NCBI GenBank assembly: GCA_030789695.1
Contig: CM061141.1
Span: 193,761,689 to 193,825,688 of the forward strand
DNA length: 64,000 bases
Direction of reading: 5' to 3'
DNA from: Scilla litardierei
Taxonomy: Eukaryota; Streptophyta; Magnoliopsida; Asparagales; Asparagaceae
The notes under the pieces: model-generated
What the model was told of the DNA's origin: nothing
Database searches by the model: none
What the model saw: the letters and a program-made list of their open reading frames with translations, nothing else
Made by a program: the position numbers and the translations under genes
In this document: positions 48,001-59,170 of the stretch, piece after piece
How positions within the stretch are numbered: position 1 is the stretch's first letter
Layout: each line of letters begins with the position of its first letter

Positions 48001-51000
48001 ATTCATCAAACTTAATCAACGAAAACTCCGCTCAGAGCTCTATCAGGGTCTTGCAGATATCGATGCATATGCCAGATGCGACCAAATTGGACAGCGCATG
48101 ATACTTCCTTCATCTTTCACTGGCAGTGCACGTCACATGTTTGAAATATTTCAAGACTCGATGGCTATCACACGTTATAACCAGCACCCGGATATTTTTC
48201 TTACCATGACCGCAAATCCAAAGTGGCCAGAAATTACTTCGGCTCTACTGCCCAATCAACAGGCTACCGACCGTCCAGATTTAGTCGCACGTGTATTTGA
48301 GTTAAAAAGAAAGGCTTTGATGAAGGAGATTGATGGCAATAATGTATTTGGAAAGAAAGTAGCACATGTATTTACAATTGAATTTCAGAAACGGGGTCTT
48401 CCACATATGCATGCTCTTTTCTTTCTTCGTGGACCCGATAAGATTCATACATGTGATCAAGTGGATAGAATTGTATGTGCTGAATTTCCTGATCCTGCTC
48501 AAGATCCTGCATTATTCGATACTGTGTACATGGACCATGTGGTGCTCGGAATCCAAATGCCTCATGCATGGAAAATGGTAAGTGTACTAAGAAATACCCT
48601 CGAAATTATTCAGATGCAACAACCTTGGATCGTGATGGATATCCTATTTACCGTCGTCGTAGTAATGGGCATCTATATACTGTAAGGGGGCATCAGGTTG
48701 ATAACCGCGATGTTGTGCCGCACAACAGGTATCTCTCAAGGCGCTTTAACTGCCACATTAATGTCGAAGTTTGTGCCGGGGTAAGATGTGTGAAGTACAT
48801 TCATAAGTATATTTATAAAGGTCATGATCGGACCACAATGGTATTGGGCGTAGTAAATGAGATCCAACAATACCTTGATGCAAGATATATTGGACCACCT
48901 GAGGCTGCCTGGCGAATATTCGAGCATCCTTTGCATCAAGAGATTCCGTCAGTTCAAAGATTGATACTTCATTTACCAGGGCAACACCGTGTTATTTTTG
49001 ATCTAGATGAAGATGTAGATGCAATAAGGTCTATGGCTGAAAATGATAAGACAACTTTGACTGAATTTTTTACATGTTGCGCTTTACATGAGTCTGCGCA
49101 TGATCTCACATATCAAGAATTCCCCCAAAATTTGTGTGGCATTCGTCAACAAAGGTCTGGACTCCAAGACAATCTGGATATGCCATTGGCAGAATGTATT
49201 TTGCCTCCCCTAATTCTGGTGAGAGAGTTTATCTACGGTTGCTACTAACAGTTGTTAAAGGGCCAACATCGTGGGAAAATTTACGCACATTCAATTCGAT
49301 CGAGTACCCTACATTCAAAGCAACATGTATTGCAAGAGGTCTTCTTGACGATGATTCCGAGTGGAGACAATGTCTTGCCGAGGCTTCAATTATGAAAATA
49401 GGATATCAATTACGAAGACTGTTTTGTATTATTCTTATCGAATGTGTGCCGATCGACCCCCTTGCATTATGGAATGAATTTTCAATGCACATTTGCGATG
49501 ATCTTCCACATAAATTGCACACTTTATTTGCAATTTCTACCCCAACTCAAGGCCAACTTGAAGATTAGGGATTATTCCTTATCAATGAATTGCTTGAGGA
49601 GTACGGTAAGTGTCTATCCGACTTTCCACCAATGCCACTTCCTGCTGGAGATTGGAATGAAATTGTTGGCAATAGATTGTTGCATGAACATCAGGAACTT
49701 ATAAATAAAGCGAAACAATTGGATGCACAAAAATACATTGATTGCCTCAATGATGCACAACGCAATGCTTATTTAGCAATTACTTCATCAGTATTTGAAA
49801 ACAAAGGTACTACATTCTTCTTGAGCGGCGGTGCTGGAACTGGAAAGACTTTTTTGTACAATGCAATAGCAACAATGTTGCGTAGTCTTGGAAATATAGT
49901 TATCACCGTCGCGTCTTCCGGTATTGCATCATTGCTACTTAGCGGAGGTCGGACTGCACATTCCACATTTCGTATCCCGTTAGATGTGCATGATACTTCA
50001 ATTTGTAATTTTAGCAAGCAATCCATGCAAGCTCAATTATTCAGAAAAGCAAAACTTATAATATGGGATGAAGTACCTATGCAACATCGGCACTGTGTTG
50101 AGGCTGTGGATCGATCGTTACAAGATATGTGTGATAACCCCAGAGCATTTGGTGGTATTACTGTTGTTCTTGGTGGGGATTTCCGACAAATCTTGCCCGT
50201 CATACCAAAGGGGGTTCGAGAAGAAATTATTGGTGCCTCATTGAGACGATCTGTATAATGGTGCTCTGTACAAGTTTTGATCTTGGATCAAAATATGCGG
50301 TTAAATAACTCATCTGTTGAGAATGCAAATTTTGCAAAATTTATTTTGGAGGTATTTTATTTCATGCCTAATTTAATTTTACTTGCTATTTTTATCTTAG
50401 CCATTCCTTCACTAAAATTATATCTATATGTATTAGGTTTGGACAAATCCTACAGAAGTGGTAGAACTTCCTTCTAACATATTCAGGTGCAAGGATTTAA
50501 ACGAATTAATACTTCGAATTTATCCGCAGCTTCATATTGAGGGTGACGTGACTCCGGCATACCTTACTGAACGAATAATTCTTTCTGCACGGAATGATGA
50601 TGTTACTTTTATAAATGCTGCTGCATTAAACATTTTTCCGGGACAGAAGATTACGTATCAAGCTGCAGACAGTTTTTCTGAAAATGATGAAACCGATCTA
50701 ACCATTATGAATAGATATCCAACTGAGTACATAAACTCTTTGGATCCTCCTGGGTTGCCACAATTTACACTTGGGCTTAAGGTTGGTTGTCCTATTATTT
50801 TATTACGAAATATTGCACCAAAAGACGGGCTCTGCAATGGCACTCGATTGATGGTTGTCAGATGTGCATCACGTGTCATTGAAGCTCAAATTTTAAATGG
50901 GGATAAAGCCGGTTGTTTTGTGTTTATTCCAAGAATATCTTTGTCACCATCGGCTACAGAATTACCTTTTCATATGACAAGAAGGCAGTTTCATGTCCGT

Positions 51001-51201
51001 GTGACATATGCTATGACGATTAATAAAGCCCAAGGACAATCTGTAAAATTCGTTGGAGTTGATTTGCGGACCCCAGTTTTCAGTCATGGACATCTTTATG
51101 TTGCACTTTCAAGGTGCACATCTTTTGATCGTGTATGTGTCCTTCTTCAGCCCAACATAAATAACACAGTAAACATCGTTTACCCAGAAGTTCTGCTATG
51201 A
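45002..51201 (+). pseudogene. RepHel (Helitron rolling-circle replicase/helicase), copy 2, inactivated
   Basis: Same domain order as copy 1, with the HMH nuclease motif near 48404, the tyrosine pair near 48796-48810, Walker A near 49830 and the intron at 50352-50436. Lesions differ from copy 1: loss of the exon 7 acceptor (TAG to TAT at 46823-46825, which also makes an in-frame ATG), one-base deletion giving TGA at 47931, 13-bp deletion near 48527 that removes TCAAAATGTATGG-like sequence kept in copy 1, one-base deletion near 49126, TAG at 49566 and TAA at 50256. Where copy 1 has its stops, copy 2 is open (for example CGA at 47222-47240 region, CAG near 49692). Any transposition would need a replicase from elsewhere. 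Confidence 0.92.
45152..46747 (+). repeat. Six tandem 195-bp exons with short introns, Helitron copy 2
   Basis: Exons lie at 45152-45346, 45432-45626, 45713-45907, 45993-46187, 46273-46467 and 46553-46747, at a constant offset of 24202 from copy 1. All six lengths and splice borders are kept, including the exon 3 donor that is mutated in copy 1. Exon 6 carries a stop (TAA at 46644) where copy 1 has CAA. The unit number is the same in both copies, so the amplification is older than their separation. Confidence 0.85.
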
Positions 51202-51358
51202 TTTCCAATGTATGATAAAAATTGTATGTAAGTTTTTTAACTTTCTTTCTTTACATTGTTTTATTTATATTATTTGTTTAAATGATCTTTTAAAAAATTA
51301 TTATCGATTGTTGTCTAACATGCAGGTATAGCATTATCATACGTTACCAAGCTTTAAA

Positions 51359-52125
51359 ATGTGGACCTACATTACCATATATGGCAGGGTAAGAAATTTT
51401 TTCCTTTACTACATTTCATTGCATGACTTAATTGTTTTCGGGATGCATTGTTTGATAAAATATTGGTTTGTATTTTTATATAGATAGATGATGATGCAGA
51501 TTTGGCAAAAACTGTAAGTTTCTTATCATAATTCTTCATTATATTTTTAATATACTATGTTTGCATTAACATTTTTCTTCTCACAGGTTCTGTTACTTCA
51601 AAACAATCACATAAATGTCAGGCTACGGGGTTATATCGGATTTTGTTTTGATAAGGTATGCATACCGTTACAAACATTCCCATTTTGAAATTAAAAATTA
51701 GTGAATGTTTATTATTATTATTATTTCCAGTAAATTGCTAAAAGAACTTTACAAGCAACGACGACGAGTCACATTGAAGACAAAGCAATCTTCTTTTCCG
51801 AGGTAATATAAAAATCTTAGATTTTGTTTTTCAAAATATCCTCTTCATTTACCATCCAAATACCTTTTTTGTTATAGAAGTGGAAGATGGTTCTTGCCGA
51901 GCTTGCTTGGTTCCAGAAAGCACGACATCCACCACTCCAACGAAAAAAGGTAAATAAATGTATAAATTTAAAATTTTCCATATTTTCAAATATATATTAA
52001 TTTTTCTAGGAATTTTATGTTCTTAATTTATCTAGGTTATTACTCATCCCATTAACTCTCCACTTTGGATTGAGCTTGACACATCATCTTTTTATAATGT
52101 GATGATGAAAAGGTTTTCTGCTTAA
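51359..52125 (+). pseudogene. Small six-exon gene of unknown function, Helitron copy 2
   Basis: This is the counterpart of 27171-27936. All introns and splice borders are kept, but the first codon of exon 4 is TAA instead of CAA (near 51731), which would stop the protein after 43 codons. Other differences are few (for example N to D in exon 2 and A to T in exon 6). Family not recognised. Confidence 0.55.
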
Positions 52126-52776
52126 ACAAGATGAAGGTAATAAAAGTGAGTTGTACAAAGTAATTAGATATTTCTTCGTTTCTAATTTTTCTATTCTAAG
52201 CTATGATTTTATTTTTAATTTTCAGGACACACGGCCCTAGCTTCAGATGTAAATTTTGTTGGATTTAAATGCCGGTGTGAGAGATGGTGTTTTTGAAATT
52301 GGACTGCATGGTTGTTCAATCCAAAATGTATTTTTGTGTATATTTGTTCATAGTTAAGGGTTTTTTCTTTTGGCATATAGTTTAGGTTGTGTGATATTAT
52401 TATAAGTCGATGTAAAAATATGTTGCCTTAAGTACTATTTTGGTTGAAACTATGATTTGGGGAAACCTCCCTTCATAATATCCATCCACAAAGTTTGTGC
52501 GGTCTTTTGGATTTTTATTTCCTTCTTTGTTTCATTTGGGAAGTTATGCCGATCTAATTTTTGTGGATTTTAGTGTCCGTATTTTTTGTTGGTTTTGTTG
52601 GTTCATTTGCAGGTTTACAAGGAGACTTTGTGAATTTTATTTGAGTTGTTGGGCTTTTCCATGCGAGGTCCCCCGAGCCCTTGGGTTTCTTCATTTGCAG
52701 GTTTACAAGGAGACTTTGTGAATTTTATTCAATTTGTAATTTTTTGGTTCCAAATATTCACAGATACATCAACCCA
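52126..52776 (+). other. Helitron interior without recognised gene, copy 2
   Basis: Collinear with 27937-28587; no further content recognised. Confidence 0.5.
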
Positions 52777-54359
52777 TCTATATTATAAAACAGGGATGTT
52801 ATCATGGGTTTTTGGATAAGAAGAGCTTGCACAGATCATCCACATCCCCCTCATCTGCTGGCTCGAATCCTCACCCTCATCTTCCTCATCACCCTCATCT
52901 GCTGGAGTACATCGGTGAGCTCTTCTCCACAATTTATTTTGTTTCATTTACTTTATTTCAATGGAGTATTGCTTTCAGAATCCACGGTTCTGGTTCCGCA
53001 AAAAGTAAATTTATTTCAATGGAGTGTTGATCCAGCTTTAATATGTTGTCATTTTGAATTTTTTTCTCCATTTCTCAATGGAGTATTGATCCATCTTGAT
53101 AACATCCCTATAAATTGAATTTTTTTGGGATTCTTTTTTTAGTTTAGCTGTTTATGTTTTGATTGAAAAGATGCAGATTGTGAGTGCCTCTCAAGATGTG
53201 TAATTTATCCTAGGTGCATCACCAATTCAATGTTTCCAGGGTAATTTATCCTAGGTGCATCACCAATTCAATGAATTTTTATGTCAAAATCATGCCCATG
53301 TTTGATCTTCTGTTCAATGGACCTGATGCTTAATTTCCTTTTCAGGTCAAATATAGGAAAGACACTTGAATGCAGAGACAATAGAATAATGAAATTAAAA
53401 TCTTTTGGTTTCTTTTTTTAGTTGAGCTGTTTAGGTTTTGATTGAAAAGATTATATCAAGTTGTGTTATACATGTTCCTAAATGCAGATTGTGAGTGCCT
53501 CTCAAGATGGGGATATTTATCCTTTCATATTTTTATGTTTGATAAATATAACAATGTTTCCAGGTTAATTTATACTATGTGCATCACCAATCCAATGGAC
53601 ATAAGATTGAATTACCATTCATTATTTATGTATACTATTCAATGTTTATGTATAACCAAATGTGAGATATTCAATGTTAAAGATTATGTATAAGATGCTA
53701 ACTAAGCCAATGGTGTAATGGGTGGCCTTGAGGCCTATATATATAGATAGATGGAATGATCTATCACAGGTTATAGACCCAACTCTGTGACTTAATACCA
53801 AAAATACATTTTGCATGCAATTATCATAATACACCCAATTCTTTTTGCCTGAGTACCATTGATAATGATTAGCAGATACAAACTACGAAAATACATTTTG
53901 CATGCAATTAGCATAATCCACTCAGGTTTATGACATATGGGTCAAAAATTATCATATGTATGTATGTAGAAGTTGGTCAAATATGTAGGTGCCATTTGAA
54001 GATGGGGTGGCAGTGACTTTAAATCCATGCCCAATGTTTCAAATTTTTGTTTTACATCATGCTACTGAAAAGGAAAGTGAAGCTGAACTAGAAGTACAAA
54101 AACAATTAGCACAGATGTCTATCCTTCCATTGTCATCAGATGCAATTATTCATATAGTTTGAGAATACCACAAGTTGACAAGTATATTGGCAATCATATA
54201 TTCCATAACCATGCTACTCTCTACTTCAGCCTGTATATTACATATCATTGTCTTGGATACTCCTTGCTTAGAATTTGATAAGCTAGCTTCAAATCATTTT
54301 CATTCAGTTGTTTAATGGTGGGTGTTCCTCATTGATTTCTTTTTCAGATGCTCTAGATG

Positions 54360-54442
54360 AACAAAATAAATGTCACATATCCAATATATAGAGTTTCTAA
54401 TATAAAGAGTTTCTACTGAAAGAACTAATATATCCAACATAT
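54360..54442. repeat. Left copy of an 83-bp direct duplication flanking an LTR fragment
   Basis: The 83 bp from AACAAAATAAATGTCAC to CCAACATAT occur again at 57854-57936, on the other side of the LTR fragment. Copy 1 has them once (30173-30255), so the duplication arose with the LTR fragment's arrival in copy 2. Confidence 0.92.
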
Positions 54443-55725
54443 TGTAACGGCCGCTTTCCGATCATTTGCATTATAGCGCGTATCTCTGTTTCATGTGCGT
54501 GTTCCCATATTTTGATTTTTATTAGTGCTCTCCATAGCTCGAACGCGTGATCGATCTCGTATTCAGACCCTCTCGGAGGCGCGATCACCCCGGTATTTTC
54601 TGTGTAATTTTTGGACGTCGAGGGACCAAATCTACTATAACGTCATTAATAATTATTTACTTATCTTTTTAATCTTTGAAATTGTTACGTTTTAATATCA
54701 AGCATAACCATTTACTTCTTAAGGCCCTAACCAAATAGTTTTCTTACTGTCACTTTTAAAAAAAACAAAAAAACAAAAACTAAAAACAAAAACAACCCAA
54801 TTCAAATCTGTGGAGTATCCAACGTATCAAATCTTTATATATTTAATCAAATCAAATCCCAACTTCCCCCTACCTTTTCTCTAATCCGTTCCCCACGTCT
54901 CCCCTATCTCTCTCTCCCACGTTCACCCCTACCTCCCTATGTTTTCTCTCTCTCCTCTTTACAAACAAGCAGCAGGTGCCCTACAAAAAAAAGAAGGCCA
55001 TAGGAACACTATTTCTCCCAGGCTTTCACAGAACTAAAGCTCCCCATGCCATTTCATTCATACGGCAACCCAAACCCAGGTTTCCCTCTTCGCAACGAAA
55101 CCCAAGAGTTTTCCCTCTCTCTTCCCGCAACCAACGGAGACGCCACCCTTCGCTCGTGCACGGCAACTCCGACCACCAGCACTAAGCGCCCCGACGCCGG
55201 AACTCCCCTCTCGCCGATCCCTCTCCCTTCCGACCATGATTCCACCTACAGACCGGCGCATCTCCTCCCCCTTATCTGAACTCCGGCAACCCGAAGCCCA
55301 GCAACCGCCCCCCGGCCTCCCCACTGCCCAAGCCCTGACGGCGGACCACCACTCATCTCCAAGCGTCGGAGTCTCCTCTCTCTCACCGTCGAACGCGCTA
55401 CGTACCAACACCTCTCCATTGATCTTGCCGTAGTCACAGATCCTTCGAGCTCCCGGCGCCAACATGAGACCACCCCCATCTCTGCCCGCGCCTCACTGTC
55501 ACGCGCCGCCTGTGATATTGCCGTATCGTTGCCGCTGCCGCCTGGACAGCCGACACCGTCGTACCCACCTGTAGAATGACGAGGGCGAAGATGAGAGTGC
55601 ATGAACTTTAACGTAAGTATTATATGTAGCCTATATCAATATTTATAGTTAATGTTTCGATGCATGTTAAGTTTGTTGGAAGTTGTTTTCACTCATACTA
55701 GCGAGGGGAGGGGATAATGCTTCCC

Positions 55726-56083
55726 AGGCAATTTCATCTCGAGGAATCGAATTCATCGTACTATATCACTGAGGGGAATGTGGATCGATTTTTTGGAAAG
55801 CCTTCACTATTGGTTAACTGAGTTTCATGTTGATGGTTACTGTTTTCCTTAATTCATCATATTTGTTACAAGGTCCAAATGGTGATTATTTATCTCGCCC
55901 ACCATTAGTTGAAGCAATTGCATTTGACCCATTACTTTCCAAAACAAAGATCATACTAGATTGTTGGTCTCCGGTTGACACTGCATCTGCCGATGTCTAC
56001 TTCCCGCACTGGGAAAGGTGGGAAGAGATGAATGCTAAATTTTGTTGGGATATAAGAAACTTTTCAGGGGTAAAGGACTTATA
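55726..56083 (+). pseudogene. ISA2: Captured fragment of isoamylase 2 (starch debranching enzyme subunit) inside an LTR
   Basis: Three frame segments in order read QAISSRG, then SSYYITEGNVDRFFGKPS with LTEFHVDGYCF, then a frame from about 55861 containing GDYLSRPPLVEAIAFDPLL and DVYFPHWERWEEMNAKFC. Plant ISA2 has these blocks in the same order (the 'FHVDGF' strand of the alpha-amylase barrel, the 'SRPPLVEAIAFDP' block, then 'FPHW.RW.E.N..FC'). In plants ISA2 is the largely non-catalytic partner of ISA1 in amylopectin debranching in plastids. Here it is broken: at least two frameshifts, an in-frame stop, and a missing stretch between the second and third blocks. No intron is seen across the fragment. 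It is in the sense orientation of the LTR. The identification is from recognised motifs, not a search. Confidence 0.8.
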
Positions 56084-57194
56084 GGCGATCTAGCTACTTG
56101 ACTTTGAAATGTATTATTATTAAATAGTGAGCTGATATCTCTCTAGTGAACGGTAGGTCATGCAAATAGCACCTAAGTTTGATAATAATAAATAGATATA
56201 GGTTGTCATGATGTCAGGTTGTAATTTATAACTGTATTGTTAATGTACTAGTTCATTATAACGTAGTTAGTAAGTTATTAATAGGATTAGCTTAGTTTAT
56301 AATTAGGTTAAAGTACTCACAGTACACTATTTTATAAATAGTACATAATTTTCTTCGGTATTTATGTAAACAGTAACCTATTTAATAACCTATTTAATAA
56401 CCTATTTTGATGTTGAATAACACCCTATGTTGTGAATGACTTAACTTGATGGTATGAACAGTGTATTTGTATGATAGTTTTCATTATTTTTATAGATTAA
56501 GAAGTTTTAGTTGATACCGTAAATCTGATGGCGCAGATATATTACGTCTTTTATGCGACCGTTGCCGCTTTCAGACCCGACGTACGATCAACGTTCAAAC
56601 GCAGTAAAGGTTAGTCCCCTAACTCGTAGCCAACCCACACCGTAGCAAAATCAAACCCTAAACTAAAACTTGACAACTATAACTAAATTTACTTTCAGTT
56701 CTTGTAAAACGCTGCTCACAGTAGAAAGATCGACAATCGGACAAACTTTCTGTGCACATAGGATAGTGGTCGATCTAGGTTGAATAAACACCAAAATGTG
56801 ACTTTCGACAATTAGGGTAGTCCCGACAACCTAGAAACAAAACCTAAATAGGATTATTGAAATTGAGACCTGACACCGTCACCGTGGCGATATTTCAGAC
56901 GGACTTCCGCGGACGAGACGCTTGGACGAGACGCTTCGGGAGGACGACATACTCGCCATCACAGGCAAGTGTATCCACTTGCACTTTTTGGCCGTGCTTA
57001 GGCCTTAGTTGGTTAGAATTGTTAACTGTGAACAAATAGAACCGGACATGAAATGATAGCGTCCGGGACGACTCCTGACGGCTCAGACTTGACGACGAAG
57101 TCTGAGCCTGACAACAACAACTTTAATGCTGTAGGGCTATCATGTGTGTGCGTGTGTGTGGACACCCTAGAATAACCCTTCCTGTCTTGTCACG

Positions 57195-57375
57195 TCCCGT
57201 CCTGACTTGCACAGCCTGCTGGGCAATAGGGCACTCTTCGAGTGATCCCTTGTACAGATTCACAGCCTGCGGGCAATAGGGCACTCTCCAAGTTGAGAGA
57301 GTGATCCCTTGTACGGATTCACAGCCTGCGGGCAATAGGGCACTCGCCAAGCTAGAGCGAGTGATCCCTTGTACT
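57195..57375. repeat. Tandem hairpin units in the truncated LTR
   Basis: Three units of about 50-60 bp share CAGCCTG(C)GGGCAATAGGG then a stem-loop then GATCCCTTGTAC. The second stem is CACTCTC/GAGAGTG and the third CACTCGC/GCGAGTG, a compensatory pair. The first unit's loop is shortened (CACTCTTCGAGTG). Confidence 0.85.
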
Positions 57376-57853
57376 GGTGTCATGTCATGTCTTGTCTTGG
57401 GGTTTGGGGTTGGGTTGAGCGTGCGTACGGCAAGAGGGTCTGATCCCCCTCGAACCGTAAGGCGTGAACCCTTTCGTGTCTCACTTGTCTTGTCCTGCCT
57501 TGTTTCCGTCACGTCCCGTCTTGTCTTGACACATGTAGGTTAGTCCCGTAGTTGGTAGCACACGCTACGACTACTACTTGTCCCGTTTTACTTTCCTGCT
57601 ACGTTACTTCCTTTCGTGTTACTCTGTCATAACCACAGCATGCTAATCAACCAGTAAACTGTTGTGTAGTAGAACCTCAGCATGCTAATCAACCAGTAAA
57701 ACGTTGTTTAAAGTTCGGTGCACTTGCAGTAAAGTCTAACCCTTCTTGTAGACTTTATCTGACGTACAGTTCCTTTCTCTTGGGTGCTGTACGTCAGGTG
57801 CTCAGCCAGAGTTCGTGGACGAGGCAGACTCACTAGAGTACGAGGAGCCGAGG

Positions 57854-57936
57854 AACAAAATAAATGTCACATATCCAATATATAGAGTTTCTAATATAAA
57901 GAGTTTCTACTGAAAGAACTAATATATCCAACATAT
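57854..57936. repeat. Right copy of the 83-bp direct duplication
   Basis: Identical by eye to 54360-54442; Helitron sequence continues from here (CCAATAAATGTCACATATTA), as in copy 1 after 30255. Confidence 0.92.
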
Positions 57937-58559
57937 CCAATAAATGTCACATATTATCCTGTAAATATAAATAACAACCCCAATTGAGTTATAATGTGTT
58001 GTACATTATTCACAGGATAGCCTGTAAACATGTATAACAACCCCAATTGAGTTATAACAGGATTATTTACAGGATATTTTATTTGATTATTTACAGGATA
58101 TCCAGGATATTTGGGGTTCTAAAACTCAATTGAGTTATTCATTATTTACAGGATATTTGATTCATACTTGAAGTTCACATAATTTATATCTCATTTCTTC
58201 ATTTCTGATGTTCTGTGAATAATGAATAAATCTGTTAATGATATATTTGCATTTTGCATCAAATATTATTGCTAGCCATTTTGCATTTTGAATATGTTCA
58301 CATAAGAAATGGCTGTGAATAATGTTCACATATTTGCATTTCTGGAATATAATGTTCACACATTTTGAATATGTTCACATAAGAAATATTATTTCTTCAT
58401 TTCTGATGTGAAGGAATATGAATGAGAATGTGAATGAATTGTAAATGAAGTTCACATTGTTGAATGAATTTGTTACTTGAGTGCATATCCTGTCATATTG
58501 AGTGCATTTACAAATTCATTTACAAGTTCAAAAATGAATATCCTGCACAACAGATGAAT
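57937..58559 (+). other. Helitron interior, AT-rich, copy 2
   Basis: Collinear with 30256-30880 of copy 1. Words such as TTTACAGGATAT and GTTCACAT recur; no gene recognised. Confidence 0.5.
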
Positions 58560-59170
58560 TGGGATGATATTTCTCTTGACAGGATGAATTGACAGGATAT
58601 GGGATGATATTTCTCTCAACAGAATATGGGATGATAGTTCAAAAATTCATTTTGAACTATCATCCCATATTCTGTCACAATGAATGAAGTTCACATCTCT
58701 CAATGGAATATTGATATTTCTCTCAACAGAATTCATTTTTGAACAGAATATGGGATGATATTTCTCTCAACAGATTGCTATCATCCCATATTCTGTTGAG
58801 ACAAATTCATTGTGAGAGAAATATCAATGTGAGAGATGTGAACTATCATCCCATTGAGAGATGTTGAAATATCAATTGTGAGAGAAATATCAATGTCTCA
58901 ATGAAATATCAATGTCGCATTGATATTTCTCTCAACAGAATATGGGATGATATTTCTCTCAACTATCATCCCATTGAGAGATGTGAACTTGCGACATTGA
59001 AATATGGGATGATATTTCTCTCAACTATCATCCCATATTCTGTTGAGAGAAATATCAATTGTGAGAGAAATATCAATGTCACATTGATATCATCCCATAT
59101 TCTGTTGAGACAAATTCATTTTTGAACTATCATCCCATATCCTGTCACAATGAATGAAGTTCACATCTCT
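58560..59170. repeat. Cluster of interleaved direct and inverted repeats, copy 2
   Basis: Same cluster as 30880-31372, here intact to its right end. Multiple ATGGGATGATATTTCTCTCA words and complements ATCATCCCATATTCTGTTGA are interleaved. Confidence 0.75.

Larger units (their letters stand above)
54443..57853 (+). repeat. Truncated LTR of the same superfamily, inverted relative to the array
   Basis: It begins TGTAACGGCCGCTTTCCG, the element-sense 5' terminus of the family. It then shows the usual LTR order: a segment with TCTCGGAGGCGCGATCACCC near 54569, the GC-rich block (54976-55600), ACTAAATTTACTTTC near 56686, CCTAAATAGGATT near 56843, the hairpin array (57195-57375), and the inverted repeat (CTGACGTACAG near 57760, partner near 57789). 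It stops at GGAGCCGAGG, about 340 bp short of the expected CGGGGCGTGACA end. It contains an isoamylase 2 fragment absent from the other LTRs in the window. Confidence 0.85.
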
